From the NCBI GenBank assembly GCA_018711625.1, contig DVID01000016.1, positions 1-39,556 of the forward strand: a DNA stretch of 39,556 nt, written 5' to 3'. This document shows positions 25,411 to 34,170 of the stretch, one piece after another; positions within the stretch are counted from its first letter, which is position 1; each line of letters begins with the position of its first letter. The DNA comes from Candidatus Limicola stercorigallinarum. GTDB taxonomy: Bacteria > Actinomycetota > Coriobacteriia > Coriobacteriales > Coriobacteriaceae. The notes under the pieces were generated by a model. The model did not search any database. It was not told the DNA's origin and saw only the letters and a list, made by a program, of their open reading frames with translations. The position numbers and the translations under genes were made by a program.

Positions 25411-26301
25411 TGTTTACGGGTGGGCCTTGCTGGCTGTGCGTGGGAACGTAGCAGCCAGTGGCGCTCGCGGCTTAATTGCGTTTTGAAACCTCTGTCTTGT
25501 TGGCTGGTCGTTGCGTGTCCGTGCTCGGCGCGCCTGCGGCCAGGCGGCAAGGCGGAGGCTTTATGTATGTATGGCTTTATTGCTGCGCGCCGCAGCCCTC
25601 GTTGCGGCACGCAGGGCTTCCGTTGCCGCATGCGGGTTCCATGCCGCCGTATGCGTGACCTCTAGTTGCCGCGTCCCGTAGGACCGCGCGAATCGTATGC
25701 ATGATTGCGCGCGAATTGAGCGGGTTTTATACAGCCTACTTTGCTCGCATGCACGCTTCGGGCAGTTCCACTCGCTTCAAATGGACAAAAAATCGAGAAG
25801 TCGGCGACCTTTTCTGAGGTTATGACGGTGCGGTTCCTCCACCGTGGAGCTCGGGGCAACAAAAGGCCTGGATAGCCATTTGCATAAACGCTGTATACAG
25901 GATGTTTTCGCCGACTTCTCGATTTTTTGTCCATTCGGGGGCTTGGCGGGCGCTTTCCGCGCGTTCGGCAACCCGGGTGTTGAGGAGCCGCAATGTTTGA
26001 TGCCCTTGCGGCTCAGAAGTAAAGGGGCTTTGTGAATTTGGGCGGCGCCCGCGGGCGGTATCCGCTCGGCGCATGGCGATCAACAGGGCAGTACGCTGCG
26101 CGTTCATTCGCATTTGGGCCGCTCGGTCAGCTTTTGGGAAGCTTGCGGGGCAGTTCAGCGACCTACCTGCGCTCCAGGCGTTTCTACCATGAATATCAAG
26201 CATGCTGCGCGGGGCGAGGCCTTGGCCATGCCGTGCCCACGATGGCGTGCTTACGGGTGCAGCGTGTGCCCGACGGGTTCATGCAAGCGTGGAGGTGGGG
26301 C
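25411..26301. other. Long intergenic region with inverted-repeat element
   Basis: This 891-base gap lies between purN and the DUF559-type gene. It holds a weak hairpin at 25430-25458, the large inverted repeat at 25780-25935, and a 9-bp hairpin GAGCCGCAA/TTGCGGCTC at 25985-26014. A possible 31-codon frame at 25563 with GGAGG upstream is not convincing. The frame of the next gene is open from 26032, but the first good ribosome site is at 26291. Confidence 0.5.
25780..25935. repeat. 156-bp element with perfect 28-bp inverted repeats
   Basis: Arms 25780-25807 (beginning AATGGACAAAAAATCGAG) and 25908-25935 are perfect reverse complements over 28 bases. The A6/T6 run next to a GC-rich segment means that RNA from either strand would form a stem with a U-rich 3' arm. 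It may therefore act as a two-way terminator after purN. The ~100-base centre has a smaller hairpin ACGGTG/CACCGT (25825-25845). No transposase is encoded. No clear target-site duplication is visible. A MITE-like origin or an invertible segment are both possible. Confidence 0.7.
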
Positions 26302-27453
26302 ATGGCATGGTCGGTTGAGAAGCGCATCATGGATCGTTTGGTCGAGGCTGAACGCGACCAGCGATTTTTGGTGCCAGCAAGCGAGGCTGATCGAGCGGCG
26401 TGCCATCGTCGTGTGGGGTATGGAGTGTCCATGACCGATCGCGGCGTCTTTGCTCGTACGGCGTACTGGAACCGTTTGGGCACACGCAGCCGTGTGTTGC
26501 ATGGGCTGCGAGCGCTCTCGTTGCATCATCCCGATTGGGTCTTTTGTGGCCGCTCGGCCGCGGTGGTGTATGGTTTGGCACTCTCTGCCGAGCGCATTGA
26601 GCACATGTATGCAGGAGGCGGCGCGGTCGCACCACACTTATGGAGCGAGCATCGGCCGCGTACTGTATTTTCCGAGGAAGATGCAAGTGAAGCGCCCCAT
26701 GACGTTGATGGCGTGATCGTAAGCGGCCTGTACCGCACGGCGCTCGACACCATGCTTGGCCTGCCCTTTTCTGAGGCGGTGGCGCTTGTGGATTCTCTTC
26801 TGCGGCTGTACTCGGTCAATCGAGAATCGTTTGCGCGCTACGTTGAGGAGCGCGGCGCGTGCCGGCGGGGAGTGAATCGCGTGCGACAGGCGCTTGCGTA
26901 TGCGGACCCTCTGAGCCGAAGTGGGGATGAGTCCCGCTTGCGCGCGACTATTATCGAGCTGGGCTTTGAGGCGCCCGAGCTCCAGGCCCCTGTGTACGAC
27001 CCTATCGATCCTCGCCGCAGAATTCAGGCAGATTACCTCTGGCAGCTGCCTGATGGCACGGCCATCATTGCCGTGTTGGATGGTTTTGGGGCAGGCTGTA
27101 CGGGCGACGCGTGGGCGGTCACGGCGAATGCGATGCGCGAACCTCGTCAGGCGGGGGCTGGTGCTGAGCTGTATGTTCCGTCAGCAGCCGCCCATGCGGA
27201 TGGTTTGGGTTCAGGCTGCCAGCTGCGCCGGGCGGACATGACGCCCATGCAGGGGCAGCCGCGCAATCCGTCGTGGCGCGTGCTTCGCATCGCGCACGAC
27301 CTCATCTACGATCGCGCTGCGCTTGAGATGCTGCTCAACCGCTATGGTGTTCCGAAGCGTCCCGTGCGGGGTGGGAACGTCCAGGCGCTGCCCGCCCTGG
27401 GGGTTCGCCTGCCGCGCCATGCCGCTCACGTTATGCTTGCGCGGCCCGCGTGA
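26302..27453 (+). CDS. AbiEi/DUF559-like protein, nuclease motif degenerate
   Basis: This 383-residue protein has the layout seen in many actinobacterial AbiEi-like/DUF559 proteins. A winged-helix-like start is followed by a middle region with GVFARTAYW and FCGRSAAVVYGL, an LYRTALDTMLGLPFSEAV stretch, and a C-terminal domain of Vsr/DUF559 type. In that domain ESRLRATIIELGF, a QADYLW strand with Asp, and AVLDGFG can be aligned with the motif E...D...(E)xDG, but the usual catalytic Glu before LDG is Val here. An Ala/Gly-rich insertion interrupts the end of the domain. The protein is probably inactive as a nuclease and may only bind DNA or a partner. The start at 26302 has GGAGG at a spacing of 6. 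No partner AbiEii toxin gene is adjacent. Confidence 0.65.
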   Translation: MAWSVEKRIMDRLVEAERDQRFLVPASEADRAACHRRVGYGVSMTDRGVFARTAYWNRLGTRSRVLHGLRALSLHHPDWVFCGRSAAVVYGLALSAERIEHMYAGGGAVAPHLWSEHRPRTVFSEEDASEAPHDVDGVIVSGLYRTALDTMLGLPFSEAVALVDSLLRLYSVNRESFARYVEERGACRRGVNRVRQALAYADPLSRSGDESRLRATIIELGFEAPELQAPVYDPIDPRRRIQADYLWQLPDGTAIIAVLDGFGAGCTGDAWAVTANAMREPRQAGAGAELYVPSAAAHADGLGSGCQLRRADMTPMQGQPRNPSWRVLRIAHDLIYDRAALEMLLNRYGVPKRPVRGGNVQALPALGVRLPRHAAHVMLARPA

Positions 27454-27784
27454 GGCGCGCGGCGGCCTGCCGCTGTTGCTTCGGAGTTGTGCCAGGGGCC
27501 TACGCGTCACCAAGCCGTCCGGACAGGTGCATTCTGTGCGATCCCACGGGATGTGGTCAGAATGGGGGAAAGTGGTGGCGGAGGTGCGCAGACTGGCGAG
27601 TTGCCCCCGTTATGTGCGACAATAGCCCCGTTTGAACCATGTGGACGACTCTGTCCGGTTGCGTTTGAGCCGCGTGCCGCCGCGTGTTTGCTCGCTGCAG
27701 ATGCGCATGTTCGGCTGTGTGGAGCTGCGCGTTCCGGCGGGCCCCTATGCGCCGCGGCGCATCCCAGTATCAAAAGGATCGACT
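27454..27784. other. Intergenic region before prsA-like gene
   Basis: This 331-base gap has a possible extended -10 box (TGCGACAAT at 27615-27623) for the downstream gene, without a good -35 box. The foldase reading frame is open from 27632, but the stretch before 27785 lacks a ribosome site and a sensible signal sequence. Nothing else is recognised. Confidence 0.45.
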
Positions 27785-29002
27785 ATGGCACAGAACAAGA
27801 AGCATCCCAGCGGTAATGAGCGCGGCAAGCATCCCGAGGATGCGCCGAGCAAGGCCGATTTCAAGCGTGAGAGCAAAAAAGCGCTGAGCACCGGCGCCAA
27901 GTACGTGCTGGTTGCCATTGGCGTGGCCGCTATGCTGCTCTCCGTTACCGCGATGGCATGCTCCGGCGTGATCAACGAGTTTGTTAACCCTTCTTCGGAG
28001 GAGTACACGCTTACCGGCGGTGTGGCTGCCACGGTGAATGGCGTGAATATCACCGAGGACACGGTGACGCGCCAGATCATGAGCACGCGTAGCTCCATGG
28101 GCTATGGCAGCGACCAGAGCTGGGCGGACTACCTGGCAAGCAGCGGCTCGACCCCCGAGAGCTATCGCGAGAACATCATCAACCAGTACGCGCGCCAGTA
28201 CCTCGTCACCGAGGCCATCAACGAGTACGGCATCACCGTCACCGACGAGGACCTTGACGAGGCGTGGGACGACTTTGTAGCAAGCTACGGCTCGGAGGAG
28301 GATGCCCTCCAGACACTTAAGAACGTAGGCTACACCAGGGATACCTACTTGGAGAGCATGGAGTCGAGCCTGGCTCAGCAGAAGCTGCGCGACAAGGTGG
28401 CGCCCGAGAAGGAACCCACCGATGAAGAGATTGTTGAGTATATGAACGACAACCTCGACACCTACAATGACGCTCGTCGTTCCTCCCACATCCTCATCAA
28501 GGTAGATTCCGACGCCGATGATGCCGCCAAGCAGGAGGCGCAGGCCAAGGCACAGGAGGTGCTCGACAAGATCAACTCCGGCGAGATGTCGTTTGAGGAT
28601 GCCGCTAAGGAGTACTCCGAGGATTCCTCGGCCGAGGACGGCGGCGATGTGGGCTGGGACAAGCTCACGCAGTTTGTCACCGAGTACCAGGATGCCCTCT
28701 CGGCGCTCTCTAAAGATCAGGTGAGCGGCATTGTGGAGAGCTCGTACGGTTACCACATCATCAAGTGCACCGATTACTTCCATGTGGACGGCGAGGTGAC
28801 CTCCGTCGATCAGATCCCCGAGGACCTGCGCGATCAGATTGTGGAGACCATCAAGAGCAACCAGGTGCAGACCGATTACAACAACTGGCTCAACGAGTAC
28901 GTTGAGAACGCCGATATCGTCATCAACCCCATGCCCGAGAACGTCCCGTACAACGTGGATGTTCCGTCGAGTGACGAGGGCGACGATAGCGCAAGCGAGT
29001 AG
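27785..29002 (+). CDS. PrsA/SurA-like peptidyl-prolyl isomerase, membrane-anchored
   Basis: This 405-residue extracytoplasmic foldase helps secreted proteins fold. A charged N-terminus (1-38) is followed by one hydrophobic helix (about 39-58) ending in MACSG, which is not a good lipobox, so it may be a plain anchor. Residues 80-200 look like a SurA N-terminal chaperone domain (VNGVNITEDTVTRQIM). A parvulin domain spans about 230-325 (SSHILIKV, SFEDAAKEYSED, then GYHIIKC). The tail is acidic. The ATG at 27785 has AAAAGGA at a spacing of 7. A nested hairpin follows before the YqeY gene. Confidence 0.88.
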   Translation: MAQNKKHPSGNERGKHPEDAPSKADFKRESKKALSTGAKYVLVAIGVAAMLLSVTAMACSGVINEFVNPSSEEYTLTGGVAATVNGVNITEDTVTRQIMSTRSSMGYGSDQSWADYLASSGSTPESYRENIINQYARQYLVTEAINEYGITVTDEDLDEAWDDFVASYGSEEDALQTLKNVGYTRDTYLESMESSLAQQKLRDKVAPEKEPTDEEIVEYMNDNLDTYNDARRSSHILIKVDSDADDAAKQEAQAKAQEVLDKINSGEMSFEDAAKEYSEDSSAEDGGDVGWDKLTQFVTEYQDALSALSKDQVSGIVESSYGYHIIKCTDYFHVDGEVTSVDQIPEDLRDQIVETIKSNQVQTDYNNWLNEYVENADIVINPMPENVPYNVDVPSSDEGDDSASE

Positions 29003-29030
29003 CGACGAGCATCGCACAAAGCAGGAGACG

Positions 29031-29100
29031 GCCCTGCGGCGAGCGCAGCCGTTCTGCCCGGGAATCCGGTGCAGAGGGTGCGCAGCGCCGCAGGGCTTTG
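29031..29100 (+). terminator. Nested long hairpin between prsA-like gene and yqeY
   Basis: Three stacked stems are visible. The outer is GCCCTGCGGCG (29031-29041) with CGCCGCAGGGC (29086-29096). The middle is GCGCA (29043-29047) with TGCGC (29079-29083). The inner is CTGCCCGG (29054-29061) with CCGGTGCAG (29066-29074), with one bulged base. TTTG follows the outer stem. It could be a terminator or attenuator, or a structured RNA element 20 bases before the yqeY start. Confidence 0.55.
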
Positions 29101-29119
29101 TGGATACAAGGAGGAAGCC

Positions 29120-29563
29120 ATGACAAACGAAGAGCTGCATGAGCAGATGGTTGCTGCCATGAAGGCAAAGGACAAGGTGCGCCTTTCGATTGTGCGTCAG
29201 GTGATGGGCGAGGTTAAGAACCTTGAGGTCAACGAGCGCCGCGACGCCACCGAAGAGGATGTGAACACAATGATCAAGCGTCTTATCAAGCAGACGAACG
29301 AGACGCTCGAGATGTCCATCAAGGCTGCCAACAACCAGGAGCGTACCGATACGCTCACCGAGCAGGTTTCGATTTTGGAGAGCCTCCTGCCGGCGCAGCT
29401 TTCGGGCGATGCGCTCGTGGCGCTCATCGAGCAGACCATCGCGGAGCTGGGTGCCACCACGAAAAAAGACATGGGGCGTGTGATGGGTGCTCTTACCAAG
29501 GCTACGGGCGGCAACTTTGATAAGCCGGCAGCGGCCAAGGAGGTTGGCGCGCGCCTTGCATAG
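29120..29563 (+). CDS. GatB/YqeY domain-containing protein
   Basis: The 147-residue protein is a stand-alone YqeY domain, related to the C-terminal tRNA-binding region of GatB in the tRNA-dependent amidotransferase. Helical family blocks are visible: MVAAMKAKDKVRLSIVRQVM, a charged DVNTMIKRLIKQTNETLEM stretch, LESLLPAQLS and TTKKDMGRVMGAL. Length matches the usual ~148. Its exact role is not established. AAGGAGG precedes the ATG at a spacing of 5. It lies after the PrsA-like gene and a structured intergenic hairpin. Confidence 0.93.
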   Translation: MTNEELHEQMVAAMKAKDKVRLSIVRQVMGEVKNLEVNERRDATEEDVNTMIKRLIKQTNETLEMSIKAANNQERTDTLTEQVSILESLLPAQLSGDALVALIEQTIAELGATTKKDMGRVMGALTKATGGNFDKPAAAKEVGARLA

Positions 29564-29927
29564 GCGTACTGCAGCCATGCGCGTTTCGCAGCGAGCCGCG
29601 CATGGCCGCGCTTCCGTTGTGGAGCTTTAGTAGAGTAAAGTGTGAGCTGCAGTGTGTATGCAGGCTGCTCTTTTGGGTATACTGCAAGGCACTGACCTGC
29701 GGATTTATGCGCAATATGCACGACGTGCCGTTGCCCTCGGCGCCTAGCCGCTCCGTTTCGGGCGCGTTGCAGGTTGGTATACAGGTGTTTGCCGGGGCTT
29801 GTCCACCGTACAATAAGCACCGAACCGCATCAACGAGGGTGCAGAGCGTCGCGCTTCGCGTCGCCCTGTCTCTGCTGCAGCGTTTCTTGCCGGTGATCCG
29901 GCGGTTACGAAGGAAGGAATCGCGCCT
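29564..29927. other. Intergenic region before the amino acid ABC operon
   Basis: This 364-base gap contains two possible -10 boxes, TATACT at 29678-29683 and TACAAT at 29809-29814. The second is about 115 bases before the ATPase gene and better placed. No -35 box is convincing for either, and no small gene was found. Confidence 0.4.
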
Positions 29928-30659
29928 ATGGCCGAAATGATCGAAATCAAGGGGCTTAACAAGTACTTCGGCGATCTTCACGTGCTGAAGGACATCAACC
30001 TCACCGTTAAAGCGGGCGAGAAGGTTGTTGTTATTGGCCCATCTGGCTCCGGCAAGTCGACGCTCATCCGCTGCGTGGACTTCCTCGAAGAGCCCACCTC
30101 CGGCGAGGTGATCATCGACGGCATCCCGCTCACTAAGAAAAACCATCTGGAGATGGCTCGTAAATACTCCTCCATGGTGTTCCAGCAGTTCAACCTGTAT
30201 CCCAACATGACGGTGCTCGGCAACCTCACGCTCGCGCCCATCAAGCTGCAGAAGAAGAGCAAAGAGGAGGCCACCAAGACCGCCATGGCCGCGCTTGAGC
30301 GCGTGGGCCTGGCGCAGAAGGCGGGGGAGTACCCGCAGAACCTCTCGGGCGGCCAGCAGCAGCGTGTGGCTATCGCGCGCGCTATGTGCACCAAGCAGCC
30401 CATCATCCTCTTCGACGAGCCCACCTCGGCGCTCGACCCCGAGATGATCCAGGAAGTGCTCGACGTTATGATCGAGCTCGCGCAGGACAACATCACCATG
30501 ATCTGCGTGACGCATGAGATGAACTTTGCACGCCAGGTGGCCGACCGCGTTCTATTTATGGACGATGGCCAGATCCTCGAAGAGGGCACGCCTGAGCATT
30601 TCTTCACCAATCCGCAACATCCGCGCTGCAAGGACTTCTTGAACAAGATTTTGCACTAG
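29928..30659 (+). CDS. Polar amino acid ABC transporter ATPase
   Basis: This 243-residue ATPase drives uptake through the two permeases encoded downstream. It has all the motifs: Walker [10 protein letters not shown] (about 39-47), Q-loop VFQQFNLYP, signature LSGGQQQR, Walker [16 protein letters not shown] and switch His in VTHEM. The short GlnQ/HisP-like form and the order with a family 3 receptor and two His/Gln-type permeases identify the polar amino acid (PAAT) family. AAGGAAGG precedes the ATG. It is the first gene of a four-gene operon. Confidence 0.95.
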   Translation: MAEMIEIKGLNKYFGDLHVLKDINLTVKAGEKVVVIGPSGSGKSTLIRCVDFLEEPTSGEVIIDGIPLTKKNHLEMARKYSSMVFQQFNLYPNMTVLGNLTLAPIKLQKKSKEEATKTAMAALERVGLAQKAGEYPQNLSGGQQQRVAIARAMCTKQPIILFDEPTSALDPEMIQEVLDVMIELAQDNITMICVTHEMNFARQVADRVLFMDDGQILEEGTPEHFFTNPQHPRCKDFLNKILH

Positions 30660-30786
30660 CGCGGTGGGCGTTGGCGCGGGGGCCTGCCTCTTGTGCCGGA
30701 TGATGTGCCTTGCGGCCATCAACGCCATCTACCTGCTGCCAGGGTGTTTCGCCCGGGCGGCCCGTACCAAGGAAGGGGTACTCATC

Positions 30787-31659
30787 ATGCAGAACATTTC
30801 TCGTCGCAACTTCCTCAAGACCTGCGGCCTTGGCGTTGCCGCCGTCGCGGGCATGAGCGCGCTTGCCGGCTGCAACTCCGATCCGGCAGCTTCGGGCTCC
30901 AACGGGGGCTCCGATGGGTCGAAGGTCCAGGCCATCAAGAACCGCGGCAAGCTCAACTGCGGTGTTAAGGCCGACGTCATTGGCTACGGTTATCTCAGCA
31001 CCGAGACCGGAGAGTATGAGGGCCTCGAGATTGATTTGTGCTACCAGCTCGCCGCGGCGGTGCTGGGCACCACCTATGAGGAGGCCAAGGAGCAGGGTCT
31101 GTGCGAGTTCACTACGGTGACGCCCAAGACCCGTGGTCCGCTTATCGACAACGATACGCTCGACGTGGTCGTTGCTACCTACACCATCACCCCCGAGCGC
31201 GAGGAAGACTGGGACTTCTCTGAGCCCTATCGCACCGATTCGGTGGGCATCATGGTCATGAAGTCTTCGGGCATCACCGAGATGGCCGACCTCGACGGCA
31301 AGATCATCGGTGTTTCGCAGGGCTCCACCACCAAGGACGCCATCCTGCAGATGCTTGAGGATGAGGGGATCAGCGCCACGCCGACCTTCAACGAGTATCC
31401 GGACTATCCGTCGATCAATTCCGCCCTTGAGAGCGGCAACATCGACGCCTTCGCCATGGACCGCTCTACGCTCAACACCTACATGAACGATCAGAAGGAG
31501 TACGTCGAGCCCGACATCAAGTTTGGTACGCAGGAGTACGGCGTTGCCACCAAGAAGGGTTCCGACTTGTCTGAGGTTGTGGACGATACGGTGACCGAGC
31601 TGCTCGGCAACGGCTGGATGGACGAGGAGATCACCACCTGGCTTGGCGAGAGCGCGTAA
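30787..31659 (+). CDS. Amino acid ABC transporter receptor, Tat-type lipoprotein
   Basis: This 290-residue extracellular solute-binding protein of family 3 captures an amino acid for the importer. The N-terminus combines a twin-arginine motif (SRRNFLK, residues 5-11) with a lipobox LAGC placing the lipid anchor at Cys29, which suggests export folded by Tat and lipidation. Family 3 signs are GKLNCGVKADVIGYGY, GLEIDLCYQLA, TPEREEDWDFSEPY, GKIIGVSQGSTTKDA and NIDAFAMDRS. The segment after Cys29 is a Ser/Gly linker. The ATG at 30787 has GGAAGGGG upstream; the frame stays open back to 30664 but that part is not signal-like. Ligand not predictable, possibly glutamate, glutamine or aspartate. Confidence 0.93.
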   Translation: MQNISRRNFLKTCGLGVAAVAGMSALAGCNSDPAASGSNGGSDGSKVQAIKNRGKLNCGVKADVIGYGYLSTETGEYEGLEIDLCYQLAAAVLGTTYEEAKEQGLCEFTTVTPKTRGPLIDNDTLDVVVATYTITPEREEDWDFSEPYRTDSVGIMVMKSSGITEMADLDGKIIGVSQGSTTKDAILQMLEDEGISATPTFNEYPDYPSINSALESGNIDAFAMDRSTLNTYMNDQKEYVEPDIKFGTQEYGVATKKGSDLSEVVDDTVTELLGNGWMDEEITTWLGESA

Positions 31660-31683
31660 ACCAGGGAGTTTTTGACGCGTGCG

Positions 31684-31728
31684 GAACGGGTGCTGCGCCA
31701 GTGATAGCGCCGCACCCGCTCCTTGTTT
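31684..31728 (+). terminator. Hairpin after the receptor gene
   Basis: CGGGTGCTGCGC with GCGCCGCACCCG forms a stem with a short mismatch and an 8-base loop (31684-31721), followed by CTTGTTTG. Placed between the receptor and the permeases, it probably reduces permease expression relative to receptor, a common pattern in ABC importers. Confidence 0.65.
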
Positions 31729-31828
31729 GACCACGCCTGGAGCATCGTGGTTGGACGCTGTGGCAGGTATGCGTCGATGATGCCCAAGGCGGCGCCTCGC
31801 CTTGGTGGCACTTTGGAAAGGAAGGGCT

Positions 31829-32575
31829 ATGCTCGACGGTCTCTTCGACCCTAGACGATGGCAGATTACGCTAGCCTCTATGGATGGCTTTTGGCAGGGA
31901 TTTGCCTTTACGCTGCAAGTGGCAATTGCCGGCTTGGTGATTTCGCTGGCGCTCGGGTGCGTCCTGGGCGTTTTCTCAACTACGCGGTCGCGGATCCTCC
32001 GCGCCATTAGCCGCGTGTACGTTGAGTTTTTCCAGAACACGCCCCTGCCTGTGCAGGTGTTCTTCTACTACATGGCCGGCCCGCGTGTGCTGCAGGCGAT
32101 CCTTGGTGCACCGAGCCCGGTGCGTCTGTCGTCGTTTGCTATCGGTGCACTCGGCGTAGGACTGTACCATGCGGCGTATATCTCCGAGGTTATCCGCACG
32201 GGTATCGAAAGCGTGCCGCGCGGTCAGATGGAGTCTGCGCAGAGCCAGGGTTTCACCCGTCCGCAAGCCTATATGCTCATCATCCTGCCGCAGACCTTCA
32301 AGGTTATTCTGCCGCCATTGTGCAATCAGGCCCTCAACCTGGTGAAGAACACCTCGGTGCTCGCGCTTATTGCCGGTGGCGACCTTATGTACAACGCCGA
32401 TAACTTTGTCTCGACGTACGGTTATCTGCAGGGTTACATCATGGCCTGCGTGCTGTACTTCATCATCTGCTTCCCGCTGGCGCTGCTGGTGCAATGGCTC
32501 GAGCGCCGCTCTAAAGTGCGGCCGCGCGCCAAAAAGATCCCCGGCGTCACCCCCGAGCCCGCGAAGGAGGCGTAA
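31829..32575 (+). CDS. Polar amino acid ABC transporter permease 1
   Basis: The product is a 248-residue inner membrane protein of the His/Glu/Gln/Arg permease family with about five helices. The EAA loop that docks to the ATPase is clear: EVIRTGIESVPRGQMESAQS, then an ILPQTFKVILPPLCNQ segment. The N-terminal FTLQVAIAGLVISLALGCVLG helix starts the transport domain. The C-terminus is charged. AAAGGAAGG precedes the ATG. The second permease starts 3 bases after the stop; the two should form a heterodimer. Confidence 0.93.
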   Translation: MLDGLFDPRRWQITLASMDGFWQGFAFTLQVAIAGLVISLALGCVLGVFSTTRSRILRAISRVYVEFFQNTPLPVQVFFYYMAGPRVLQAILGAPSPVRLSSFAIGALGVGLYHAAYISEVIRTGIESVPRGQMESAQSQGFTRPQAYMLIILPQTFKVILPPLCNQALNLVKNTSVLALIAGGDLMYNADNFVSTYGYLQGYIMACVLYFIICFPLALLVQWLERRSKVRPRAKKIPGVTPEPAKEA

Positions 32576-32578
32576 CCC

Positions 32579-33226
32579 ATGGAAATCTTTACCCCGGCAA
32601 ACGTCTCGTTTATTATGGCGGGTTTCGTCAAGACCATCGAGATTTCGGTTCTGGCCATCATTTGCTCGGTTATCTTGGGCACGGTGCTCGCACTCGTGAA
32701 GCAGTTTTGCACCGGCAAGCTCAGCATCTTCAAATGGCTGGTGAGCGCCTACATCGAGCTCTTCCGCTGCACGCCTAACCTTCTGTGGATCCTCTTTATC
32801 TACTTTACGGTCAAGGGCTCGGACGTCTTTATCTCGGTGCTTGCGTTTACGCTGTTCACTTCGGCGGTCATGGCCGAGATTGTGCGCGGCGGCCTCAACG
32901 CGGTTCCCAAGAGTCAGTTTGAGGCAGCGCGGAGCCAGGGCTTTGGCTTTTTCTCTAGCATGCGCTACATCATCCTGCCGCAGACGTTCAAGACCATCAT
33001 CCCGGCGCTCTTTAGCCAGTGCACCACGGTCATTAAAGACTCGTCGTATCTTGCGGGCATCAACGTGATGGAGTTCATGTTCTCCGCGAAGGTGGTCATG
33101 GGTTACACAAGCAACCTCTCGCAGGTGCTTTTGCTGTACGGCTTTGTGTTCGCGCTATACTTCGTTTTGAATTTTGGCATCTCGCTTATTGTGCGCGCGT
33201 ACCAGCGCCGCGTCGTTGCCGCATAG
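32579..33226 (+). CDS. Polar amino acid ABC transporter permease 2
   Basis: This 215-residue membrane protein is the second permease of the heterodimer. The helix pattern and the EAA loop EIVRGGLNAVPKSQFEAARS with ILPQTFKTIIPALFSQ match the family. The ribosome site AAGGAGG lies in the end of permease 1, with eight bases to the ATG. The next gene begins after 42 bases. Confidence 0.93.
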   Translation: MEIFTPANVSFIMAGFVKTIEISVLAIICSVILGTVLALVKQFCTGKLSIFKWLVSAYIELFRCTPNLLWILFIYFTVKGSDVFISVLAFTLFTSAVMAEIVRGGLNAVPKSQFEAARSQGFGFFSSMRYIILPQTFKTIIPALFSQCTTVIKDSSYLAGINVMEFMFSAKVVMGYTSNLSQVLLLYGFVFALYFVLNFGISLIVRAYQRRVVAA

Positions 33227-33268
33227 CTGTTTGCGACCTAGATTGTTGCAAAGCAGGGAGGAGCTCTC

Positions 33269-34021
33269 ATGCGTATCATCACCCAGCCGCGGTTTAAGAA
33301 CCGTCTTGAGACGCGTGCCGCAGGCACTGATGTCGATCGCGCCGGCCAGCCCGTGGTGATCACCATCGCGCGCGATTTTGGCGCCGAGGGACACGAGATT
33401 GGCAAGATGCTCTCCAGCGAGCTGGGGATTCCGCTCTACGATAACGAGCTGCTTGTGCGCTCGGCCTTGCGTGCCGGCGAGAGCGTGGACAAGCTTGCCG
33501 CCTATGACGAGCAGCTTGCGGCGGAGTTTATGGCCTTTTTGCCCGATCGCGTGGATGCGCGTACGCTTTCCGACAAGCTTTGGGAGTCCATGGCGCGCGT
33601 GATTGTAGATTTGGGCGCTACCGAGAGCTGCATCATCGAGGGTCGTCTTTCCGACTATCTGCTGCGTACCAACCCCAACCATATTGCGGTGTTGGTGACG
33701 GCCCCCTTTGAGGAGCGCGTGAAGATTGTTAGCGAGAAGCGCGGCCTCACCTATGCCAAGGGTGCACGCCTGGTGAAGCGCATGCAGAAGGCGCGCGAGA
33801 GTTTCTACAAGCGTTATTCCGCCGGCAAATGGCGTATGGATATGGGCAAGGACGTGGTGGTGAACCGCGCCAAGCTGGGCCGCAAAGGCTGCATGGAGGT
33901 TATTGCGGCCGCCTATCGCGCCAAGCTGCAAGAGCTGGGCATCTGCGAGGAAGAGGCGTCACGCGCCACGTCGGAGGCCGCGGCCTACACCACGCTTCAC
34001 GTGGATGCGAAGGTGGAGTAG
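33269..34021 (+). CDS. Cytidylate kinase-like protein
   Basis: The 250-residue protein belongs to the cytidylate kinase-like family, P-loop-related proteins found in many anaerobes, whose substrate is not established. Typical blocks are VITIARDFGAEGHEIGKMLS, where the loop lacks the usual GxxGxGKS, the segment PLYDNELL, CIIEGRLSDYLL, then RVKIVSEKRG and RESFYKRYSAGKW. The N-terminal ~25 residues and the Ser/Thr/Ala-rich C-terminus are variable. GGGAGGAG precedes the ATG. It may be cotranscribed with the ABC importer. A bidirectional terminator follows. Confidence 0.85.
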   Translation: MRIITQPRFKNRLETRAAGTDVDRAGQPVVITIARDFGAEGHEIGKMLSSELGIPLYDNELLVRSALRAGESVDKLAAYDEQLAAEFMAFLPDRVDARTLSDKLWESMARVIVDLGATESCIIEGRLSDYLLRTNPNHIAVLVTAPFEERVKIVSEKRGLTYAKGARLVKRMQKARESFYKRYSAGKWRMDMGKDVVVNRAKLGRKGCMEVIAAAYRAKLQELGICEEEASRATSEAAAYTTLHVDAKVE

Positions 34022-34096
34022 GGCAGCAGCTGCTTCGGGCACAGGAGCCCAGGCGGGATTCTGATTTGCCGGCTCACCGCAAATACTTTGGCACAA

Positions 34097-34132
34097 AAAC
34101 GCCGCTGCAAGCATCTGCCTGCAGCGGCGTTT
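34097..34132. terminator. Bidirectional terminator between kinase-like gene and nfnB
   Basis: AAACGCCGCTGCA (34097-34109) and TGCAGCGGCGTTT (34120-34132) form a perfect 13-bp stem with A-run and T-run at the two ends and a 10-base loop. It can end transcripts from both convergent genes. Confidence 0.88.
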
Positions 34133-34170
34133 GTCGTTAGCGACGCGAGGCCTCAGTGGCTTTTCGCAGC

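Noticed and set aside
25563-25658. A 31-codon frame with GGAGG upstream
   Set aside because: It is too short, with no recognisable pattern and no conservation information. It could be a decayed gene end, but that cannot be supported.
26032-26301. Upstream extension of the DUF559-type gene
   Set aside because: The extra 90 codons lack a good ribosome site, while GGAGG is well placed for the ATG at 26302.
27770-29578. A 602-codon frame opposite the PrsA-like and YqeY genes
   Set aside because: It covers two well-supported genes and the nested hairpin and shows no recognisable domain.
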